A DNA stretch of 54,916 nucleotides from Anaerofustis stercorihominis (GCA_015058295.1 SVCP01000007.1:1-54916); one strand, 5' to 3'. Shown: positions 16,138 to 24,482, counted from the stretch's first letter. The notes: generated from the sequence alone by a model not told the origin. A program made the numbers and translations.

Positions 16138-16731
16138 ATGAAAAAAATATACGCAGCGTTATTATGTGTCCTTATGGTGATGTCCTTGGGCGCGTGTTCG
16201 ACTGACGAAATACAGATAAACAATTATCCTGTTACCTCTTTTGAGGCAGCGGAACTTCAGACGAAAGTATACGATAAGTTTACATTCCAGTATCCATCTT
16301 CATGGAGCGTGGAAATCGATGTTGATATGTCTATGGTTACAGATTCTGCAACTGTATTTGCGGCTTTTGCCCCACCGGGAGAGACCGGTTATATGGCAAG
16401 CTTCTCTGTGTTAATGGCAATGAACCAACAGGTTCAGACGATGGACATAAAAAAGGAGTATGTACAGTCTCTTATGGATGATATGCAGGCAGAAACAGGA
16501 TATTCATTTGAAATTTCTGAGTTTGGATATTACAACATAGGGGGCGAAACTGTTGCTATCTATACGGCATTGACAAATATCGATGGTGTCAGTGCAGAAG
16601 TTACTCAGGCGATGACTGTAATTGACCGGACATTGTATTTGTTTAATATAAACTGTTACGGTGAAGAAAATCATGCGGATGCTTACGCAATACTCTCATC
16701 ACTTGTATTTAAAGATGTACAGGCTGAGTAG
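16138..16731 (+). CDS. Lipoprotein with PsbP/DcrB-like fold
   Basis: A 197-residue lipoprotein: M-K-K start, hydrophobic core and lipobox L-G-A-C with lipidated Cys20. The mature part contains F-T-F-Q-Y-P-S-S-W-S-V near residue 50, the pattern seen in PsbP- and DcrB-like proteins (a strand followed by Y-P-x-x-W), then alternating strands and a C-terminal A-Y-A-I-L-S-S-L-V-F. Such proteins are surface-exposed and mostly of unknown role. It has a candidate promoter of its own and a bidirectional terminator after it. Fold assignment is by pattern only. Confidence 0.75.
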   Translation: MKKIYAALLCVLMVMSLGACSTDEIQINNYPVTSFEAAELQTKVYDKFTFQYPSSWSVEIDVDMSMVTDSATVFAAFAPPGETGYMASFSVLMAMNQQVQTMDIKKEYVQSLMDDMQAETGYSFEISEFGYYNIGGETVAIYTALTNIDGVSAEVTQAMTVIDRTLYLFNINCYGEENHADAYAILSSLVFKDVQAE

Positions 16732-16771
16732 GACTACTGATTGTAATGAAAATTTTAATATGTTGAAATAA

Positions 16772-16803
16772 ATAACTCCGAAGGCAATCCCATTCGGAGT
16801 TAT
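16772..16803. terminator. Bidirectional terminator
   Basis: ATAACTCCGAA (16772-16782) and TTCGGAGTTAT (16793-16803) are perfect 11-base arms, with T-rich sequence on both outer sides. It serves the lipoprotein gene and the convergent deoxyribosyltransferase-like gene. Confidence 0.88.
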
Positions 16804-16834
16804 ATTTTTATGAAACCACTATCATTATCTGTGA

Positions 16835-17248
16835 TTACTTCATTTCTGTGATTATCTGTCCGAGCGCATCGGAAATATCGTCGTAATATATGACTTTATA
16901 ATATTCATTTCCTTCGATCATTGCGGAAAGTCTTTTATTCGGAGCATTTTTGAACAGTACAAACGAAGGTTTGCCTATTTTTTCGGCATAACAGAGCTCA
17001 TATCCGACGCCCAATGATGGTGTAGAGCATTCTGCGATAACAAAATCACAGTTATTAAGATAATCAATATCTCTTTCATAGATCTCCTTGCGTGTGAGAT
17101 CGTTTTCTCCCATTGATGTAAGATTTTTGTTGGCAAGGTGTTCTGTCAGGATAATAAAGTGTTCTTTCAGTATATTTACAGCATCATAGTATATATTTGC
17201 GTTGTCTCTGCCTCCTGTTACAGATGCACAAAAGTATATTTTCTTCAT
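16835..17248 (-). CDS. Nucleoside 2-deoxyribosyltransferase / DNPH1-like hydrolase
   Basis: A 137-residue cytosolic protein of the nucleoside 2-deoxyribosyltransferase family. The N-terminal I-Y-F-C-A-S-V-T-G-G-R-D loop and the later D-F-V-I-A-E-C-S-T-P-S-L-G-V-G-Y-E-L stretch closely resemble DNPH1 (Rcl), which splits deoxynucleoside 5'-monophosphates into base and deoxyribose phosphate; the Glu of G-Y-E-L fits the catalytic position. The role would be nucleotide-pool cleaning. The ordinary transferases of this family differ around the S-L-G-V-G motif, so the hydrolase reading is preferred but not certain. It stands alone, divergent from the (p)ppGpp synthetase gene. Confidence 0.82.
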   Translation of the reverse strand: MKKIYFCASVTGGRDNANIYYDAVNILKEHFIILTEHLANKNLTSMGENDLTRKEIYERDIDYLNNCDFVIAECSTPSLGVGYELCYAEKIGKPSFVLFKNAPNKRLSAMIEGNEYYKVIYYDDISDALGQIITEMK

Positions 17249-17403
17249 TTTTTCACCTCAGCAGGATTATATCATTATTCATTTTGCGTGTAAAGACATA
17301 TAATTTTAAGAATTATTAAAATACCATTAGTTTTCGGCAATTTGTTTTTTATGTTTCGCAATTAAAGTATAATGTATCTGCAACATAGATAGAGAGGACA
17401 GAT

Positions 17404-18090
17404 ATGCAGTTTAATAATGAATCAAAGAATAACATAATGGAAGAATTTAACAAGGCGGCTGACAGCGACGAAGTAAGGGATATTATGCAAGGTTTTTTAT
17501 CTATGCAACATTTGTATAATGCCGGAATAAAAGAAGTCAAAACAAAGCTTGAGATACTTGATGGGGAATTCAGTGTGAAGTATGACAGGAATCCAATCCA
17601 TCATATAGAGCATAGACTGAAAAAGCCCGGAAGTATTATAGAAAAGCTTAAAAGAAAAGGCCTTGATGTTTCTGTGGAGTCTATCAGAAATAATCTGTTT
17701 GATATAGCGGGAATAAGAGTGATATGCAGTTACATAGATGACATTTACAGGATTGCGGATTTTCTTGCTTCGCAGGATGACATTGAAATCATCAGAGTAC
17801 GCGACTATATCAAAAATCCGAAACCGAGTGGCTACAGGAGTCTGCATCTCGTTGTCAAGATTCCCGTTTTTTTGTTCGGAGGTAAAGAATATGTATATGT
17901 TGAGGTTCAGATAAGAACTATTGCTATGGATTTCTGGGCAAGTCTTGAGCATCAGCTTAAATATAAATCTGGTGTTAAAGATTCTCCTGCTATTCTGGAA
18001 CAACTCAGAGAATGCTCATGCGAGATAAATAATATCGATGTGAAAATGCAGAATATACATAAGGAACTGTTTAACGATGAAAACTCGTAA
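17404..18090 (+). CDS. relQ: Small (p)ppGpp synthetase, RelQ/YjbM type
   Basis: A 228-residue single-domain alarmone synthetase that transfers pyrophosphate from ATP to GTP or GDP without a hydrolase domain. The RelA/SpoT synthetase region is clear: R-L-K-K-P-G-S-I-I-E-K-L-K-R-K-G at 71-86, D-I-A-G-I-R at 100-105, K-P-S-G-Y-R-S-L-H at 140-148, then V-E-V-Q-I-R-T. No HD, TGS or ACT domain is present, and the length fits RelQ better than RelP, though the two are not safely separated by eye. A TATAAT lies at 17368-17373. It is followed by a terminator, so it is monocistronic and can answer stress independently. Confidence 0.92.
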   Translation: MQFNNESKNNIMEEFNKAADSDEVRDIMQGFLSMQHLYNAGIKEVKTKLEILDGEFSVKYDRNPIHHIEHRLKKPGSIIEKLKRKGLDVSVESIRNNLFDIAGIRVICSYIDDIYRIADFLASQDDIEIIRVRDYIKNPKPSGYRSLHLVVKIPVFLFGGKEYVYVEVQIRTIAMDFWASLEHQLKYKSGVKDSPAILEQLRECSCEINNIDVKMQNIHKELFNDENS

Positions 18091-18167
18091 TAATAGGAAA
18101 ATCTAAATGTTTGATGCCCGGATATTTTGTTGTTACATATGTACATTGTTAACGCAAGACTGAAAAA

Positions 18168-18203
18168 AATAACCTGCTATTGATTTCAGGCAGGTTATTT
18201 TTG
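18168..18203 (+). terminator. Intrinsic terminator after relQ
   Basis: AATAACCTGC and GCAGGTTATT arms around a 12-base loop, followed by TTTTG; an A-run lies on the left side. Confidence 0.88.
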
Positions 18204-18253
18204 TGGAATTATTTTCTGAACAATAATACATACTAATGATAACGGAGGGTGTT

Positions 18254-19621
18254 ATGGAAACTTTATGGAAGATGCAATCGTGCGATATAAAAGATAAAAA
18301 TGAATTTCGTAAAGATGTATTCAAACATCTGCATTGGGATGCTGTCGTTGTCGGAGGCGGGATAGCAGGAATACTGATTGCATATTATTTACAGGAAGCC
18401 GGAAAAAGTGTACTCGTCCTGGAATCCAACGAGATCGCATCGGGACAGACAGCAGGAACAACTGCAAAGATAACAAGTCAGCATGATTTGAAATATGCAG
18501 ACTTGATCAGAAAAGTCGGCAGAAAAAAAGCAAGACTTTATGCCGACTCAAATGAATGTGCTATTGACGAATATGAAAAACTCATTAAAGAAAAAAATAT
18601 AGATTGTGATTTTGTCAGATGTTCATCGTATCTTTATTCTGTAAAAGACAGTGATGTTCTGAAAAGAGAAGCGAATGCCGCATCTTCTCTTGGTATAGAT
18701 GCTTTTTTTACCGATGAAACTGAGCTTCCGTTTGATACTGCCGGTGCGGTTTGCTTTAAAAATCAGGCAAAGTTTTCACCACTGAAATTTATAAGACACC
18801 TTGCATCTGAGTTGAATATAAAAGAGCACACAAAAGTCCTAAAAGTAAGCGGAAAATCTGTGTATACAAATGATGGAGTGTTTACAGGCGATAAAGTGAT
18901 TATCGCTACCCACTATCCAATTCTCAACATTCCCGGATTGTACTTTATGAGACAACATCAGCAGCGAAGTTATGTGCTGGCTCTTTCAGGTTGTGATAAA
19001 ATAAATAGCGTATACAAAGGTATAGAAAAAGACAGCATTTCAGTAAGGCAGGCCGGTGAATACATTCTTGTTGGAGGAGTTTCTCACAGAAGTGGGATAC
19101 ACAATTGCAGTAGCGCATATAATAAGCTTATAGATACCGCAAAAAAGTACTTTCCAAAAGGAGATGTCAAAATGATGTGGTCTGCTCAGGATTGTATGCC
19201 TCACGATGGGATACCGTTTATCGGAAGATATTCTGTGTTTACGCCGAATATGTATGTTGCAACAGGCTTTCAGAAATGGGGAATGACGACATCAATGACA
19301 TCGGCACTCATTATAAGAGACATGATTTTGGGAGTAAAAAATCCATATACGAAACTGTATACTCCGCAAAGAATAAACATTCGTGCAGGATATAAAGCTT
19401 TTTTTATAGATTTGGTTGAAAGTATAAAAGGTCTGACGAAGGGTTTGTTTACAAAAGAACACAGATGTACACATCTGGGATGTGAACTTTCGTGGAATCC
19501 TGATGAAAATACATGGGACTGTCCTTGTCACGGTTCCAGATTTAAAGATAATGGCGTACTCATCTGTGCTCCGTCAAAGCTGGATCTGAAAATCAGGAGA
19601 AAACGAAAAAGACGAAAGTAA
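18254..19621 (+). CDS. FAD-dependent oxidoreductase with C-terminal Rieske domain (YhfW-like)
   Basis: The start is the ATG after a GGAGGG site; an upstream ATG lies before that site. The 455-residue protein begins with a Rossmann dinucleotide motif (V-V-V-G-G-G-I-A-G-I at about 31-40) of the DAO/glycine-oxidase family. It ends with a Rieske [2Fe-2S] domain whose four ligands are intact: Cys405 and His407 in C-T-H-L-G-C, Cys423 and His426 in C-P-C-H. The extra Cys410 and Cys425 could form the stabilising disulfide known in Rieske proteins. The same domain order is found in B. subtilis YhfW. Substrate and electron partner are unknown. It ends with a very basic tail and is a single-gene unit. 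Confidence 0.9.
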   Translation: METLWKMQSCDIKDKNEFRKDVFKHLHWDAVVVGGGIAGILIAYYLQEAGKSVLVLESNEIASGQTAGTTAKITSQHDLKYADLIRKVGRKKARLYADSNECAIDEYEKLIKEKNIDCDFVRCSSYLYSVKDSDVLKREANAASSLGIDAFFTDETELPFDTAGAVCFKNQAKFSPLKFIRHLASELNIKEHTKVLKVSGKSVYTNDGVFTGDKVIIATHYPILNIPGLYFMRQHQQRSYVLALSGCDKINSVYKGIEKDSISVRQAGEYILVGGVSHRSGIHNCSSAYNKLIDTAKKYFPKGDVKMMWSAQDCMPHDGIPFIGRYSVFTPNMYVATGFQKWGMTTSMTSALIIRDMILGVKNPYTKLYTPQRINIRAGYKAFFIDLVESIKGLTKGLFTKEHRCTHLGCELSWNPDENTWDCPCHGSRFKDNGVLICAPSKLDLKIRRKRKRRK

Positions 19622-19647
19622 TTTTTTTATTTATGACATATTCATAC

Positions 19648-19674
19648 AACGCCGTAATATATTGGCGTTTTTTA
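19648..19674 (+). terminator. Intrinsic terminator after the Rieske oxidoreductase gene
   Basis: AACGCC and GGCGTT around a 10-base AT-rich loop, followed by a run of T. Confidence 0.85.
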
Positions 19675-19774
19675 GTTTATGGTTAATAAAAAGAGGTGTA
19701 ATGCAGTAAATGGTATTTACATAAAAGCACATATAATGTAAAATATAAACATAATCCCCAAAAAGGAGAGAGTT

Positions 19775-20854
19775 ATGAAAGAACAAAGAATTCAGACGGT
19801 CCTTGAAAAGATGGATAAAATGGGACTTTCACAGATGATAGTATCTGATCCGATCGCAATATTTTACCTTACAGGACATTATGTTGATCCCGGAGAAAGA
19901 TTTAATGTATTGATGCTTGATGCAAAAGATGGTTGTAAATTATTTATGAACAGCCTTTTTAAAGATCAGGGAGACCACTGTATAGAAACGTTTTATCATA
20001 CAGATATGGATGAACCGACAGATGACATATCCAAGTTTATAAAAACTTCGCCGCTCGGTGTGGATAAGAACCTTCAGGCAAAATTTTTGCTTCCGATCAT
20101 TAAAAAGGGTATTGCCCCTGATATTGTAGTTTCATCGACTTGTGTAGACGAAGCAAGGGCCGTAAAGGATATGGAGGAAAGAGCTCTTATGAGAGAAGCT
20201 TCTCTTGTCAACGATGCAGCAATGGCAAAGTTCAGATCACTTCTTAAAGAAGGTATCACAGAAAAAGAACTTGCCGATGAGATGCTCGGAATCTATCGTA
20301 GCCTCGGTGCACAGGATTTCTCTTTTGATCCTATTGTTGCGTTCGGAAAAAGAAACACGGTTCTTGGACATCATGTTCCGGATGATACTCCTCTCAGGGA
20401 AGGAGATGTTGTTCTGCTTGATGTGGGATGTAAAAAAGACTGGTACTGTGCAGATATGACAAGAGTATTTTTCTATAAGCACGAACCACAGGGAGAAATA
20501 AGAAAGGCATATGAAACCGCACGCCGCGCAACAGAAGCTGCAGAAGATATCTGCGCTCCTGGAGTATTGTTCTGCGATATAGACAAAGCTGCAAGAGATG
20601 TTGTTACAGAGGGAGGGTACGGAAAGAACTTTACACATCGTACAGGTCATTTTATCGGCCTTGAAGATCACGATTTCGGTGATGTGTCAGCGAATAACAA
20701 GACACCTGCCGTACCGGGAAACTGCTTCTCCATTGAGCCGGGCGTTACCATAGCCGGAGAGATCAGCCTTTATGTGGAAGATATCGTTATGATTACGGAA
20801 GATGGAAGGGAAGTTCTGAATAAATTCAGCCATGATATAGATGTGGTGGAATAA
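19775..20854 (+). CDS. M24-family aminopeptidase (Xaa-Pro type)
   Basis: A 359-residue cytosolic metallopeptidase that removes N-terminal residues before proline. It has the creatinase-like N-terminal domain (about 1-125) and the pita-bread catalytic domain. All five metal ligands are visible: Asp216 (L-L-D-V-G), Asp227 (A-D-M-T-R), His292 (G-H-F-I-G-L), Glu321 (S-I-E-P-G) and Glu335 (Y-V-E-D). A AAAAAGGAG site precedes the ATG; a TATAAT lies at 19732-19737 with no good -35. PepQ, PepP and YpdF-type enzymes share this layout, so exact specificity is open. It stands between a terminator and the promoter of the HD gene. Confidence 0.92.
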   Translation: MKEQRIQTVLEKMDKMGLSQMIVSDPIAIFYLTGHYVDPGERFNVLMLDAKDGCKLFMNSLFKDQGDHCIETFYHTDMDEPTDDISKFIKTSPLGVDKNLQAKFLLPIIKKGIAPDIVVSSTCVDEARAVKDMEERALMREASLVNDAAMAKFRSLLKEGITEKELADEMLGIYRSLGAQDFSFDPIVAFGKRNTVLGHHVPDDTPLREGDVVLLDVGCKKDWYCADMTRVFFYKHEPQGEIRKAYETARRATEAAEDICAPGVLFCDIDKAARDVVTEGGYGKNFTHRTGHFIGLEDHDFGDVSANNKTPAVPGNCFSIEPGVTIAGEISLYVEDIVMITEDGREVLNKFSHDIDVVE

Positions 20855-20878
20855 ATGTAGTTGATAATTACATATAAG

Positions 20879-20908
20879 TTGATAGAATTAATAAATATGT
20901 GTTATAAT
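20879..20908 (+). promoter_or_regulatory. Promoter of the HD-domain gene
   Basis: TTGATA at 20879-20884, 18-base spacer, TATAAT at 20903-20908 within TGTGTTATAAT (TGn extended -10). Another copy of the recurrent extended -10 block. Confidence 0.6.
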
Positions 20909-20967
20909 TACTCAGGGTATATCAGTTTTTTCGCACAGCATATATGTATTTATTTTGCGGAGGAAAA

Positions 20968-21456
20968 ATGCTTACAGCAAAAATAACAGAAAAAATGATT
21001 TCATTTTACGAGGGTAGTCTGCACGATATATCTCATTTTATGAAAGTATATGCGTATGCACAGACTATCGGCAGACTTGAAGGGCTGGACGAAAAAACTC
21101 AGCTTGCACTGGAGATTTCAGCTGTGGTTCATGACATAGCGTGTCCCCTCTGCAGGCAAAAATACGGCAATGCTTCCGGCACACATCAGGAACAAGAAAG
21201 CGAAGCACTGCTTCTGCCGTTTCTTGAAGAATTCGGGCTTGAAAAAGATATTCTCGACAGGATAGTGTATCTTGTGACGCATCATCACACATATGAAAAT
21301 ATTGATGGAGTTGATTACAGGATACTTCTTGAAGCAGATTATCTTGTAAATGCAGTAGAATCCGGATATTCCACAGAAGCAATAAAGACATTTGTGGATA
21401 CTGTGTTTTTAACGCAGAGTGGACTCAGGATTGCAAAGAGTATGTTTGGTTTATAA
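20968..21456 (+). CDS. HD-domain phosphohydrolase family protein
   Basis: A 162-residue HD-superfamily protein. The start is the ATG eight codons into the longest frame because GCGGAGG lies just before it. Candidate metal ligands are His19 or His23 (L-H-D-I-S-H), the His55-Asp56 pair in V-V-H-D-I-A, and a later Asp in L-E-A-D-Y-L; a T-H-H-H-T-Y stretch lies between. Such proteins hydrolyse phosphate from nucleotides or related small molecules; the substrate cannot be read from sequence. The gene is 20 bases upstream of the aldo/keto reductase and could be co-transcribed with it. Confidence 0.85.
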   Translation: MLTAKITEKMISFYEGSLHDISHFMKVYAYAQTIGRLEGLDEKTQLALEISAVVHDIACPLCRQKYGNASGTHQEQESEALLLPFLEEFGLEKDILDRIVYLVTHHHTYENIDGVDYRILLEADYLVNAVESGYSTEAIKTFVDTVFLTQSGLRIAKSMFGL

Positions 21457-21476
21457 AATAAAAAGGAGATATAACT

Positions 21477-22445
21477 ATGAATTACACATATCTGAAAGGT
21501 ACGGGGCTTAAAGTTTCAAAATGCTGCCTCGGAACAATGACATTCGGCGGACAAGCAAACGAAGAAGACAGTATCAGGATCATTGATTATGCAATCGACC
21601 ACGGTGTAAACTTCATCGACACAGCCAACATCTATACAGGCGGACAGAGTGAAACTATAGTCGGCAAAGCGCTCAAAGGCAAAAGAGACGACATCGTTCT
21701 CGCAACGAAAGTATGCGGCGGTATGAGCAGAAAAGCAAACGACAGCGGACTTGGCAGAAAGCATATTATGAAGAGCGTTGATGAAAGCCTTAAGAGGCTT
21801 GATACAGATTACATCGATCTTTATTACATGCATTTCCCGGATGAAAATACTCCCATGGAGGAAGCTATTGAAACAATGACAAATCTTGTCAGAAGTGGGA
21901 AAATCCGCTATTACGGAGTGAGTAACTTCTCCGCATGGCAGTTCTGCAGTCTCATTCATAAGGCAAAAGAAATGAACGCTGTTGCTCCTGTAGTAACGCA
22001 GAGTGTGTACAATGCCGTGACAAGAGGTCTTGATGATGAAATGGTTCCGTTCCTCAAAGAATACAACAGGGGCCTTGCAGTATTCAATCCTCTCGCAGGT
22101 GGCCTTCTTACAGGCAAACACACAAAAGCAGGTGCGGCTGAAGGCAGCAGACTTTCCGGAGACGGCGGATACGCCAAGAGATACTGGAAAGACGGCAACC
22201 TTGATGCTATGGAAACACTCAGAACTATTGCCGAAGAAAACAATATGTCCATGAGCACACTCTGCCTCAAATGGCTCCAGACAAAAGACTTCATTGACAG
22301 CGTTATCTGCGGCGTAAGTAAATTCAACCATGCAGAAGAAAATATCGCAGCATTTGACGGCGATATGCTCGCACCTGAAGTTGTTGCGAAGATCGATTCT
22401 CTCTGGGACGGTCTCAAAGGCGACTACTTCAACTACCACAGATAA
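21477..22445 (+). CDS. Aldo/keto reductase
   Basis: A 322-residue NADPH-dependent oxidoreductase with a TIM barrel. The catalytic tetrad is intact: Asp48, Tyr53, Lys78 and His119 (D-T-A-N-I-Y, A-T-K-V, Y-Y-M-H). The Y-G-V-S-N-F-S-A-W-Q segment near 150 and the C-terminal cofactor-binding I-C-G-V-S-K-F region are typical of the YdjG/YajO-like group. Substrate is unknown. The gene uses noticeably more C-ending codons (ATC, GAC, TTC, AAC) than its neighbours, similar to ftsZ and gatB, suggesting strong expression or a different history. A AAAAAGGAG site precedes the ATG and a terminator follows. Confidence 0.92.
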   Translation: MNYTYLKGTGLKVSKCCLGTMTFGGQANEEDSIRIIDYAIDHGVNFIDTANIYTGGQSETIVGKALKGKRDDIVLATKVCGGMSRKANDSGLGRKHIMKSVDESLKRLDTDYIDLYYMHFPDENTPMEEAIETMTNLVRSGKIRYYGVSNFSAWQFCSLIHKAKEMNAVAPVVTQSVYNAVTRGLDDEMVPFLKEYNRGLAVFNPLAGGLLTGKHTKAGAAEGSRLSGDGGYAKRYWKDGNLDAMETLRTIAEENNMSMSTLCLKWLQTKDFIDSVICGVSKFNHAEENIAAFDGDMLAPEVVAKIDSLWDGLKGDYFNYHR

Positions 22446-22461
22446 ATAATATATTTTCAGT

Positions 22462-22487
22462 CCCCTTGTGAATGCAGGGGGATTTTG
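22462..22487 (+). terminator. Terminator after the aldo/keto reductase gene
   Basis: CCCCT and AGGGG around a nine-base loop, followed by a T-rich tail that continues into TGTTATAAT. The hairpin and the next promoter share bases. Confidence 0.65.
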
Positions 22488-22494
22488 TTATAAT
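22466..22494 (+). promoter_or_regulatory. Promoter of the 22525 gene, inside the preceding terminator
   Basis: TTGTGA at 22466-22471 lies at the end of the left arm and in the hairpin loop; a 17-base spacer leads to TATAAT at 22489-22494 with TGT extended -10. The start codon is 30 bases downstream. Confidence 0.6.
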
Positions 22495-22524
22495 TATGCA
22501 AGACTGATACAAAGAGGTGAGAAA

Positions 22525-23064
22525 ATGCTATCTGTATTGCTCAAACTTAATGCAAAACTTCTTCCTATGCACAGAGGAATGATTTTTGAAGATCCCATTG
22601 ATGATATACTTAAAAAGAATAACATCGGCGAAGTAACCGGAGGTGGAACCCTTACGGACAAGAATGGCGAAGTACTGGAGTGCGACATAGAATTCAGCAT
22701 ATCCGAAGACAGGATAGACGATTTTGTGGATTTTCTGGATAATATAGACATAATACCAAAAGGAAGCAGTCTCGTTGCAGACGGAAAAGAATTTGCTATA
22801 GGCAAGGCCGAGGGACTTGCTCTTTATCTCGACGGAACTACGCTTCCTGCAAAAGTATATGAAAGCTACGACATAAATGAGCTCATTGATCTTATAGATA
22901 CATCCCTCGTAGACATCGGTGAGCGGCTGAGTCATTGGGAAGGAAATACTCATACAGCGTTATATTATTATGGAAGAAGTTTTGAAGAAATGAAAAGAAT
23001 GATTCTGCAGATTACTGAAAGATATCCGTTGTGTGAAAATTGTATGATTGTACAGATTGCATAA
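22525..23064 (+). CDS. Uncharacterised cytosolic protein
   Basis: I do not recognise this 179-residue protein. The start is the ATG at 22525, after an AGAGGTGAGA site; an upstream in-frame ATG would overlap the promoter. There is no signal peptide or membrane segment. The N-terminal half has a G-E-V-T-G-G-G-T-L stretch followed by G-E-V-L-E-C-D-I-E-F, a pattern of short strands; residues 63-90 predict as an acidic helix and strand region, and the C-terminus has a Y-Y-Y-G-R-S-F-E-E-M helix and a C-E-N-C pair. Small alpha/beta proteins with a similar look include immunity-type proteins, but nothing nearby supports that. The next gene follows after 15 bases, so the two are probably one unit. Confidence 0.7.
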   Translation: MLSVLLKLNAKLLPMHRGMIFEDPIDDILKKNNIGEVTGGGTLTDKNGEVLECDIEFSISEDRIDDFVDFLDNIDIIPKGSSLVADGKEFAIGKAEGLALYLDGTTLPAKVYESYDINELIDLIDTSLVDIGERLSHWEGNTHTALYYYGRSFEEMKRMILQITERYPLCENCMIVQIA

Positions 23065-23079
23065 AATACGGAGGAATAT

Positions 23080-23556
23080 ATGTTCAGAGAACTTATAAGA
23101 AAAAATAAACAGCTGTCTATGGAAGATTGTGTACAGGTTTTGAAAAATGAGACAAGGGGAGTTTTGTCCGTTCTCGGAGACAATGATTATCCATATGGAT
23201 CTCCGATGAATCATTTTTATAACGAAGATGATGGATGTGTATATTTCCATTGCGGAAATATAGGGCACAGACTGGATTCCCTGAGAAAACATGATAAAGT
23301 TTCATTCTGTGTTTTCGACAAAGGGGAGAAAGTCGAAGATGACTGGGCACTCAGGGTTAAAAGTGTTATTATTTTCGGAAAAATAGAGATTATCGATGAT
23401 ATGGACACGATTATTGATATAGTTACCAGACTTAGCTATAAATTTATTCAGGATGATGAGTATATAAAAAAAGAAATAGAAGGACATGCGCATAGAACGC
23501 TTCTTCTGAAACTCATTCCTGAAAACATCTGTGGAAAACTTGTTACAGAGTCATAA
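23080..23556 (+). CDS. Pyridoxamine 5'-phosphate oxidase-family flavin protein
   Basis: A 158-residue split-barrel protein of the pyridoxamine-phosphate-oxidase-like family, resembling the NimA/nitroimidazole-resistance group. Features are the G-V-L-S-V-L strand followed by Y-P-Y-G-S-P-M-N-H at about 37-45, V-Y-F-H-C-G-N-I-G-H at about 54-63 (the flavin phosphate-binding loop) and V-S-F-C-V-F. Members bind FMN, sometimes heme, and reduce small molecules; a true PdxH would be longer and carry other residues. It is preceded by a GGAGG site, 15 bases after the uncharacterised gene, and followed by a strong terminator. Confidence 0.85.
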   Translation: MFRELIRKNKQLSMEDCVQVLKNETRGVLSVLGDNDYPYGSPMNHFYNEDDGCVYFHCGNIGHRLDSLRKHDKVSFCVFDKGEKVEDDWALRVKSVIIFGKIEIIDDMDTIIDIVTRLSYKFIQDDEYIKKEIEGHAHRTLLLKLIPENICGKLVTES

Positions 23557-23560
23557 TTTA

Positions 23561-23596
23561 CAAGCCGATGCTGAATGCATCGACTTGTTTTTTTTA
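23561..23596 (+). terminator. Intrinsic terminator
   Basis: CAAGCCGATGC and GCATCGACTTG pair with one mismatch, followed by eight T residues. It lies between convergent genes. Confidence 0.88.
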
Positions 23597-23606
23597 TATA
23601 AATTTG

Positions 23607-24482
23607 CTATAAATCAAACAGACTGAGCTGTTCTCCTCCGAATTTATCTTCAAATGTATTCAAATAAGCAAAAATTGCGTCATTGTCGTGGACAATCCCG
23701 TGTTCCTCGCATCTTCTGTGAAATAACTCCATAAGTTCATTGTTTTTCGGACTGTCAGCCACATATCTGTTGCCGAATGTTCTTGCGTACTTTTCCTTTA
23801 AACCGGGGAAATTTTTATCAAGCTGTCTGTAAAAATACTCTCTGTTTCCTTCTCTTAAAGTCACTCCCATTCCAAAGCATATAATACCGTATACTTTTGC
23901 TTCGATGCACATATCAATTATTCCGTTGATATTTTCTTCTGTATCGTTAATGAACGGAAGTATGGGACATAGCCATACTACGGTGGGGATTCCTGCATCA
24001 CGGAATATCTTCAGCGTTTCAAATCTCTCCTTTGTCGTGCTGACATTCGGTTCAATTTTTTTGCAGAGTTCTTCATTGTACGTGGTCAGTGTCATCTGTA
24101 TGACGCATTTGCTTCTGTCGTTTATTTTTTTCAGCAGGTCAATATCCCGTAATATTCTGTCAGATTTTGTGATTATCGTAACCCCGAAGCCGTATTCGTA
24201 TATGATCTCCAGAGATTTCCTTACATTTTGTATATTCTCCTCTAAAGGAATATACGGATCTGTCATAGAACCTGTGCCGATCATGCATTTTTTCCTTTTG
24301 CTTCTCAGACTTTCACGAAGTAATTCTATAGCATTTTCTTTTACTTCAATGTCCTCAAAATCATGATTCATGTTGTAACATTTGCTTCGGGAATCACAAT
24401 AGATGCACCCATGAGTACATCCTCTGTAAAGATTCATTCCGTTTTGTGCGGAAAGTATACTTCCGGCTTTCACATAATGCAT
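23607..24482 (-). CDS. Radical SAM protein, spore photoproduct lyase-like group (COG1533)
   Basis: A 291-residue radical SAM enzyme with the cluster motif C-T-H-G-C-I-Y-C (Cys22, Cys26, Cys29) in the R-G-C-x-H-G-C-x-Y-C-D context typical of the SplB-related Rv2578c group. The S-M-T-D-P-Y-I-P-L-E segment near 72-81 and the L-T-T-Y-N-E region also fit. It generates a 5'-deoxyadenosyl radical; the substrate is unknown and true SplB is not claimed because the C-terminal residues of that enzyme were not recognised. It is the last gene after whiA, ftsK, rimO and pgsA, separated from pgsA by 45 bases containing a perfect hairpin. Confidence 0.85.
   Translation of the reverse strand: MHYVKAGSILSAQNGMNLYRGCTHGCIYCDSRSKCYNMNHDFEDIEVKENAIELLRESLRSKRKKCMIGTGSMTDPYIPLEENIQNVRKSLEIIYEYGFGVTIITKSDRILRDIDLLKKINDRSKCVIQMTLTTYNEELCKKIEPNVSTTKERFETLKIFRDAGIPTVVWLCPILPFINDTEENINGIIDMCIEAKVYGIICFGMGVTLREGNREYFYRQLDKNFPGLKEKYARTFGNRYVADSPKNNELMELFHRRCEEHGIVHDNDAIFAYLNTFEDKFGGEQLSLFDL

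Noticed and set aside
21516-22439. 307-codon open frame on the minus strand
   Set aside because: Antisense to the aldo/keto reductase gene, whose catalytic tetrad is intact; the antisense product has no recognisable motif.
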